A stretch of 64,000 bases of DNA from Medicago truncatula (taxonomy: Eukaryota; Streptophyta; Magnoliopsida; Fabales; Fabaceae), in the NCBI RefSeq assembly GCF_003473485.1, contig NC_053045.1, positions 36,058,494-36,122,493 on the forward strand, read 5' to 3'. A model generated the notes under the pieces. It did no database searches and was not told the DNA's origin. It saw only the letters and a list, made by a program, of their open reading frames with translations. A program made the translations under genes and the position numbers. Shown in pieces: positions 56,951-64,000 of the stretch. The stretch's first letter is position 1; each line of letters opens with the position of its first letter.

Positions 56951-58521
56951 TGCAAAATGGTAAAATCATAGAATTTATCTTTTTATAGTAAGTAGATTCT
57001 TAAATGCATACAAAATTCTTAAATGAATTAGGATATGCAATTGCGTCTAAATGGTAACTTAAAAAAATGCTTTGTATGTGTTCCATGATTAGAAAGTTTT
57101 GTGGAATCGTAAAAAAAATCCTTTATTTTCCTTGACCAAAAAAAGAAAAATCCTTTATTTTCTCCCTCCCTTCTAGAATAAAATCATTTCTTTAAAGAGC
57201 AACTAGGGGGTGTCTTTGATGCAAGTTTAGTTGCAAAGGAAACAGATTCCTATGTTTTAGAGAAAGTAAACAAATTCATAGTAACTGTGTGCTTTGTAAT
57301 TAGGTAGAAAAAATAATTGTCATTGTTTTTTTTTTTTATTGTGACCATCCAAATAGAATTTATTTACATGAGGGAATATTTTATACTTCCTTCGATTATA
57401 ATTTCAAGGACGAGATAGAATCAATTATGAGCTTGTTTGTTATAGTTTTTTGAAAGAAAAAAAATTATATTTTAAAAATTATTAAAAAAAAAAAATCTAA
57501 AAATAATTTCAAATGAGAAGTTGTTAGTTTCTCAGCAAAATTTTTATTTTAGAGGAGATAGAAAACAAGGGTCAAAAGATTGAATTAATTTCGTAATAAA
57601 AAATCTCTTCTATACAGTTGTATTCAAACTAACTAAATTAATTTAAAAAAATAAATAAAAATTTTATTACGGTAAACAAAAAAATGATTTTTTTTTTTTA
57701 AATTTTGATATATTGAAGAACTATATTGTGGCTACTTGTTACACATTCAGGTTGTTACATGTTAGGTGACCAAAATATAATTCTTGTTGTAAATAAAGTT
57801 ATAAAATATTTTTTGCAAATAAGATCAAAATAATATTTTTATATTATCCAATATTGTTAATGCGTCGTCATCAACCATAATCACCATTAGGTCATCTGTA
57901 TTCGCTAATGCTCTTGGAGTCTTCACACAAAAACAGAAAAACATTCTAAAAGATAGGTGACCACAATATCCAACCATCTGATCCATTGCAGAATATCAAA
58001 AGAAAATAATCTTTCACATTCAAATGGGAGACAACAAATCAATGTAATTGATCACATCCAATCAAAGAAACAAAAAGATATCTGATTATTAAATGAGAAA
58101 ATATATAGAGATTGAACCATATAAACAATTGCTTAATTTCTACGGAAATATTAAAAAGAAAAGTTACACACTTACACCGACTACCCTGAACAACATAACA
58201 TACAACGAGATCAGTCCAAAAATCTCAATGGTTGCAATGAGACAGCAACCCCAGTTCAATTGGAAAATGATTATGCCCTCAAATCACTATTAGTTAGCAG
58301 CACTTTGAGATGGCTCTAGAGAATTGCCGTATTCACAACAGCCTGTGAAGAATGATAAAAAAAACTATATATAGTACCATGGAGGGCTTGAATTCAAGCT
58401 CCAGCATGAAAAACAAGCAATCCCCACTGCAACGATGCACCGCATCACGACCATAGGCATGCATATTTCATTGAATTGTTGCGTATAAAATATGTTCTCT
58501 TCCATCAACCCAAAAGGAACG
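56951..58521. other. Intergenic DNA and NIPA 3' flank, no gene seen
   Basis: AT-rich with poly-A and poly-T runs. Small frames at 58093-58293 and 58365-58547 match nothing recognised; the latter overlaps the probable 3' UTR of the transporter gene. Confidence 0.4.
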
Positions 58522-61500
58522 TCAATTTTCAAGACGATCCGAACCATTTATAACAATAAGGTGTTCATCCTCAACGCACTTTGTGGAATCTTCACTCATA
58601 AACCATGACATGGTCCCTGCACCAGAGAAGATACCGTCACTTCACGAGGTTCCATTGTTATAGAGAAATCTTACGGTTCATGAGATAGTTTATTAACGCA
58701 TTGACAAACATGTGGAAGCAGATTGAGATTAGAGTAAAATATTATTCTATACCTTTCCTAGTAGATTCTTCTTGTTCTTTAGTCCCATGCAAAATTATTG
58801 TTCCCGTAAGGACGGTGATGAATCCACATATCTCAGAAGCTATGCTGCTGACATCCTGACCAGACCAATCCTGTAATGCAAATCAATGAAAGAAAACAGC
58901 CAATCTTTTCATATACCAGTGTTCAACAGATGAAAAGTTTGATACATCTCCAAAAGAATGCACGAAACATGAATTGATTGTCGTACCTTAAACATTATTG
59001 CGCTGGCAACAATAGTAAGAGTTGTGAACATCACATAATATACAGGAGTAACAATGGTTGCATCGAATGTATCCAGGGCCTGAACCATTGTTGAATAGTG
59101 AAATAAAATAAGCTCAAGATTTCTTAAAAGAATAAGGAATTATAACTTATTGATACAACATAGATGGACAACAAGAAAACTGGTATCTGTAGGAACTGAT
59201 ACTTATCAGTTGACAAAACATTACTGCAACTGTGTTTCTTCAGTTTGCAACATTGCTTAAACAAAGGAAAAAACTTTCGTGAGAATGCATTTTAAGCTTC
59301 CATGTATTAATTGCAACAGGTCGTGTCATGTTATCGTTATTTGGTAACCTGTTATTATTGACCCGCTCCTGAATAAAAATCATTATTGGCTTTTTATGGT
59401 GTTATTATGCAGATAGGAGGGGAAGGACTTCTCACTTGCAAGCATACACTTTATAGACAACTGAATATTATATTGATTCATGACAAACCTAATTTAAATA
59501 GATCAGCTCTTCTGCTACCGATGTAAAAACTAGAAGAGCATCCCTGTGACTGTGACTGTGTTTTCATAAGTTTCCTTCTTACAAAATAACTAAAGACACA
59601 GAAGAGGCTTTGCTTCCTGGGACCACACTAGTGTAAGAAACTATAATTCATGCATAAAAATCACGGCCGAACTTGAAAATTTGCGTCCAGTATATTAAAT
59701 AAACAATAGTTTATAGTTTTAGTTATAAGCTGCACCGGATGAATTTAAAATTCTGCACTCACCTTGTTAAGGTAATTCAACTGTGTAACGACGCATATCG
59801 TGGCCACTATAACAAAAAACCAAGTCTGAGGATAAGCTATTTGATTTATTCCATCGAGGGTAAGCTTTATTGCAATTCCAATGGCCTTAATGCTCATAAC
59901 CTGAATAGTTTAAAAAATCATTGATGAGCATACTAAAATACAGTTAGTGAATGCTCACATAATAATGTTGTCAAATAGAGGCTTTGGCGTAGCGGAATTT
60001 CAACAAATCATTATTGTTCCGCAATACATTATTTAGTACATAGTGTTGTCGAATAGCGGCGCTATAGCACTGTAGCATAACGGAATCCGAACAAACCGAT
60101 ATTTCCACAATCCACGATCGATAACACTGATATGATACTTCCTTCAAAATGATTTTTATCAGACATAATTACCGTAAGTGAGCCCATTAATGAACAGATT
60201 CCCAAGTAGACCAGCATATTTTTCTGTCCATAACGAGGTTCAAAATTTAAAATCAAGGCCAAAACTACGGAAACCGTTGCGGCAGCATAAATCATAAATT
60301 CTGTTGAAAAGGGAAAAGATAGAGAGCATTAATTAAAGACTGGATCAGAATTAAATTTAAGAGTAAACTAAAATGGGGGATGCAAGCCAACCTGGTTGAG
60401 TGGCCAATTCCCATATTTCTTGGACAGAATTTGGAGTGTGTTCTTGTGGTGCATGGATGACAATAACAATTGATCCCACAATGCAGGACAAACATCCTAA
60501 CACCCCCATCTTCTGAAGCCTTTCCTTCAACAAGAAGTGGGCCAAAACCGAACTGGCAATATATACCGGATATGTTAGTTAATTTCTGCCACAAAATCTC
60601 AATATTCAACCAGAAATTTCGAATTTATTTTATTATCATGTGTACCTGACAATAATGCTGAGCGCGCCAAGAGGAGTAACTAGAACTGCTGGAGCATAAA
60701 TATAAGCCACGAAATTTGCAGCTTCCCCAGTAATCACTGTTGGCAGATAGTTCAAGATCCATGTGAGTTTCATTTCAAAAATTAAAACCTACTACCCGAG
60801 AGAGAAAGAGCATTGCTATACTAACTTGTTACCATGCCAACCCACCAAAGTGGCTCTAGTAGATAGGTATAACCACCAACCCCTGCAAATTTCAAAACAT
60901 AAAGCATAAGCTAGAATTTTACAAAATGTATATTTAGATTCACTTTTGGGAGAGTCAACAATGATTCCGAAGTGATTTTGGTACGTTTGGGGTTTCTTGA
61001 TTAGGATTGGTTTTGAATCTAGAATTGATTCTGGCATGCTAGAATTTGTAAGTTTGTAACATTTGCCTCCAAACGTGAATTTTACATTCAAATTTATTTC
61101 AACTCACTTTCTCTTGAACATATCTAAACACAAACCATTTTACCTTAAACTCACTTTTAGCTAATATCAATTTTACGAAATCAATCAATCAAAATCTATT
61201 TTCACCACCCTAGAACCAAACACACAAAACAAACAACCCTTGTTTCCAATGAAGGTATAACTAATACATCACGTGAAAATTAGCAGAAAGAGCAAGAGTA
61301 TTGATCCGCTTTTGGGAACTTCCAACCCACATTCAGACTAAAACTAAAAGTGAAACATAACATGTTTACCTTATCAAGGCATATGTCAGACTAAAATTTT
61401 CATATTAGAATTTTTTTATTTTTTTTTATTTTTTATTTTTTATATTGAGTTCTACTGTGAAGTGTAAACTTAAAACTAAATGTTTTGAGTATAATAATGT

Positions 61501-62154
61501 TTATCCAAAACCATGCTTAAGAACGCAAACAGATTAAGGCATTGTTTGGATAAACAAGTGAATTTGAAGCTTATAGCACTAGCATGATAAGTGCTTTTGT
61601 ATCACCTATTTCTATAACAAAAGATAAGTTAAACTGTTTTCATATAAGATATAAGCTGTTTTTCATAAGCCATTTTGGAGATCTTATGAAAACAACTCAA
61701 GAACCTCTCATAAGTTGTTTTCAAAAGCTTTTCAAAACAGCCTCACAAATAAGGGTCTGTTTGGATTGGCTTATTTAAGCTTAACTTAGTGGCATAAGCA
61801 CTTATGACACAATTGAAAAAACTTATGAAAACAACTTATGACATGTTGTAGATCTGATCCAAGGCCCAAAACACGTGATCATTGTTAAATTCACTCACTA
61901 AGTAGAATACCCCCACTAAATTCTAGAATTGAATCGCAAGACAATTGAAAAGTGAAAATCACAACTAACAAACAATAACAAAAAGCGTGAAAATATAAAT
62001 TGAATTGAATAGATGAAAAAGGAAGTGTACCTGCACGAGTACCGCGTGAAGCAGCACGTTTAAGACCCTTCTTCTTCAAGATGAAACTAGCACCAATGAA
62101 TCCACTTGAACAAACCGCAAGTATCAACCCTTTGTAATTCTCTGAAACTCCCAT
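58522..62154 (-). CDS. NIPA-type magnesium transporter
   Basis: Nine exons fit GT-AG rules and phase: 62031-62154, 60826-60882, 60646-60736, 60392-60552, 60173-60300, 59763-59900, 58987-59079, 58753-58870 and 58522-58616, giving 1005 nt and 334 residues. The start is [20 protein letters not shown]; the upstream in-frame Met at 62181 is less like the family. There are about nine hydrophobic helices. Landmarks: [119 protein letters not shown] and [19 protein letters not shown]. This is the Mg_trans_NIPA (DUF803) family, thought to move magnesium across endosomal or plasma membranes. All signature blocks are intact. Intron 1 (about 1.15 kb) includes a degenerate repeat around 61500-61850. Confidence 0.94.
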
Positions 62155-62319
62155 TGCTATATAATATCTCTTTCCCGCCAATGGAGGTGTGAATAGCGAT
62201 CACAAAAAAAAGAATGGCGCAACACAGTCTTTGTTTCTTCTCTCACTGAAAGAAGCGCTTCTTCATTGACTCACAACCTCTCATTCATGACTTGCAAACC
62301 AGAAACAACACTTTATTCC

Positions 62320-62340
62320 TATTCTTTTTTTTTTTTTTTT
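62320..62340. repeat. Poly-T tract upstream of NIPA
   Basis: A run of about 20 T residues broken by one C, outside the gene. Confidence 0.6.
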
Positions 62341-62643
62341 TTCTTTTTTTATTAATAATAAAATATTTTTATCAAAAAACAACATATTAAATGATTATTG
62401 ATAAAATAAAATAGTCCTTTGCATTTCAGAAGTTTCCGCAAATGTCCCGCCGGGTTAATTATCTGCTTTACGAGAATTCCGCCCTCAGATCGACCTCTAT
62501 CTCTATCCAATATCATCATGGATTTCAATCAACACTTGTTTTTAGTTAATTAAATGTCCCTATAAATCAATATCAATCATCAGGGGATATCTACAAACCT
62601 TTGTATTTATCATATGTTTAGTTCAGTAGGGATAATGCATCTA

Positions 62644-62936
62644 TACTCTCACCATCTCATATTATAAGCAAAAAAAAATAAAATCACACTTATTAAGAAA
62701 ACTAAAATATGATAGTTTGTAACATAATTTTTTGTGTTATCTTTAAAATAAGTTTTATAGGAGGATGTAAAAACAATTTTCATTGGTAGTTGATTATAGA
62801 GAAAATGAAAAAGAGAGCAAATTAAATGCTTTTGCATTTAATTTTCCTTTGGAAAAGATAATTTTTTGAAAAAACATAATTAAATATGATAAAAGTTGAT
62901 TTTTTTTTGCTTATAATTTGGAACAAAGAAAATGAG
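62644..62936. mobile_element. Mariner-type MITE, degenerate
   Basis: The element is about 62646-62936. ATCTCATATTATAAGCAAAA near the left end is matched inverted by TTTTTGCTTATAATTTGGAA near the right. TA precedes the left end; the right flank is TT, so the target duplication is imperfect. The family is the same as 33293-33934. Confidence 0.55.
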
Positions 62937-62947
62937 TTTTTTTGCTT

Positions 62948-63972
62948 CAGGGCCGTTCCTAGCGTTTAAGGGGCCTTAGGCATAGTTTGAAAAAATGGGC
63001 CCTTACATAATACATCATAACTTTTTTAGTTTCTTGTTATGATTTTACTAACGCTTCATTTTTTTTTTCTTCGCTTTTCACTATAAGATAAAAGCTTTTT
63101 TAGGCAACATCTTTAAATAAATCAAATACTCCATAGAAACCAAAACTAAACAAAATACCATAGGATTAGAGAACAGTAGCTTCTCCAAAGTAAACTGAAA
63201 TTTTAGCACCTAAATAGTAGGCACTGAATTTTTGACATCTAATGATAGTAAAACCAAAAAAATAAAAGTATATCAACACGTAATCAATTAAATTTTAGAC
63301 ATTTGGATACAAAATTCTCCAATGCTAAACACATAACAACAATAATACTTGATAAACAAAATTAGTGTTAAATTTTTTAGAGTAATCTAAGATACAATAA
63401 CTCATTTGTTATACTACAAATAAATCATTCATCTTTTCATCTTTTTATATGCTATAAGTATCAAGTTTATATTACTATATTGATATAATTAATTTATTTT
63501 GGATACTTTCAAGGCAAGATTAAGATTAATTTCTCTAGTAGATCCATTTTCAACTAAAATATAATTTGTTTTGTTATGAGAATTCTCCCAATTTTCTGGA
63601 TAATAAATATCACATATATTTTTAATATTAGTAAGACACATTATTAGGAACAAAGGGCCCCAAAAAATATAAAAAAAGTTCTTGGCACATTATTAGAAAC
63701 AAAGGGCCAATTTTTTTTGGGAGGGTGTATATAGAAAGCTTTTTTTCATATGCGGTATATATAGCAAATTGCATCAAAAAGGCCAAAACAATAACAGACT
63801 GCAGCCCAGCTTTTCATGTCAATTTTCGGGCCTGCCAATATTTTACTATATAAACCCCCATAAAACCAATACTTACTATACACACCCTCACCAATAAAAA
63901 AATTTTAAGGCCCCCCTACCGGCATGGGCCCTAGGCCGTCGCACTCGTGGCCTATGCCTAGGGCCGGCCCTG
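62948..63972. mobile_element. hAT-like element, about 1 kb
   Basis: The left end CAGGGCCGTTCCTAGCG...GGGGCCTTAGGCATAG and the inverted right end CAGGGCCGGCCCTAGGCATA are related; CAGGGCCG termini are typical of hAT elements. GGGCCCTTA/AAAGGGCC words recur inside. No transposase was recognised, and no 8-bp duplication was found. Confidence 0.5.
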
Positions 63973-64000
63973 ATATATATATATATATGCAAGGTTCGAG

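Noticed and set aside
59700-59924. Plus-strand frame over NIPA exon 6
   Set aside because: Antisense shadow of a well supported exon.

Overview
The window looks like nuclear DNA of a legume, most likely from the Medicago/Trifolium/pea group. The reasons are AT-rich intergenic DNA, GT-AG introns, plant-only gene families (PLS-class PPR, dirigent, plant eIF4B, plant NIPA, GRF zinc finger, F-box/LRR) and a dense load of short plant transposons. No prokaryotic features, rRNA, tRNA genes or CRISPR arrays were seen. The species call is inference; the family calls come from the translated sequence.

Layout. 1.5-4.1 kb: a complete Mutator-like element (MULE) with a perfect 9-bp target duplication, two convergent small genes and a four-arm inverted-repeat array between them. 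4.7-10.6 kb: a five-exon plus-strand gene for a small CX9C protein. Its first intron holds LINE and LTR debris and a 2.1-kb solo LTR, and exon 4 carries an apparent 5-bp duplication that shifts the frame. 11-13 kb: a SINE, a fragment of an NLR resistance gene and a perfect 180-bp MULE-type MITE. 14.2-19.3 kb: an intact N-myristoylated PLC-like phosphodiesterase and an intact PPR gene, both minus strand. 19.7-24.7 kb: Harbinger-type and other inverted-repeat elements and a small GRF zinc-finger gene.

26-50 kb holds the main genic story: a duplicated two-gene block (dirigent + amidase, both minus strand). In the left block (26.2-34.6 kb) the dirigent is intact, while the amidase is split by LINE DNA and carries a 7-bp deletion, a premature stop and a 3' deletion. 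In the right block (46.3-50.2 kb) the dirigent is truncated, while the amidase is an intact five-exon gene of 509 residues with its Lys-Ser-Ser triad. Between the blocks lie a PIF/Harbinger element, an aconitase exon fragment, a Helitron-like fragment with RPA-like exons, an unrecognised decayed gene, an HD2-like 3' fragment and an F-box/LRR pseudogene.

52-62.2 kb: an eIF4B gene (minus strand, with a 40-nt last exon), a second Helitron-like fragment, a long AT microsatellite, and a nine-exon NIPA-type magnesium transporter gene (minus strand, 334 residues). The window ends in a mariner-type MITE and a hAT-like element.

The intact genes (PLC-like, PPR, dirigent, amidase, eIF4B, NIPA) do not form one pathway. 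Their order is that of ordinary plant chromatin reshaped by tandem duplication and transposon insertion.
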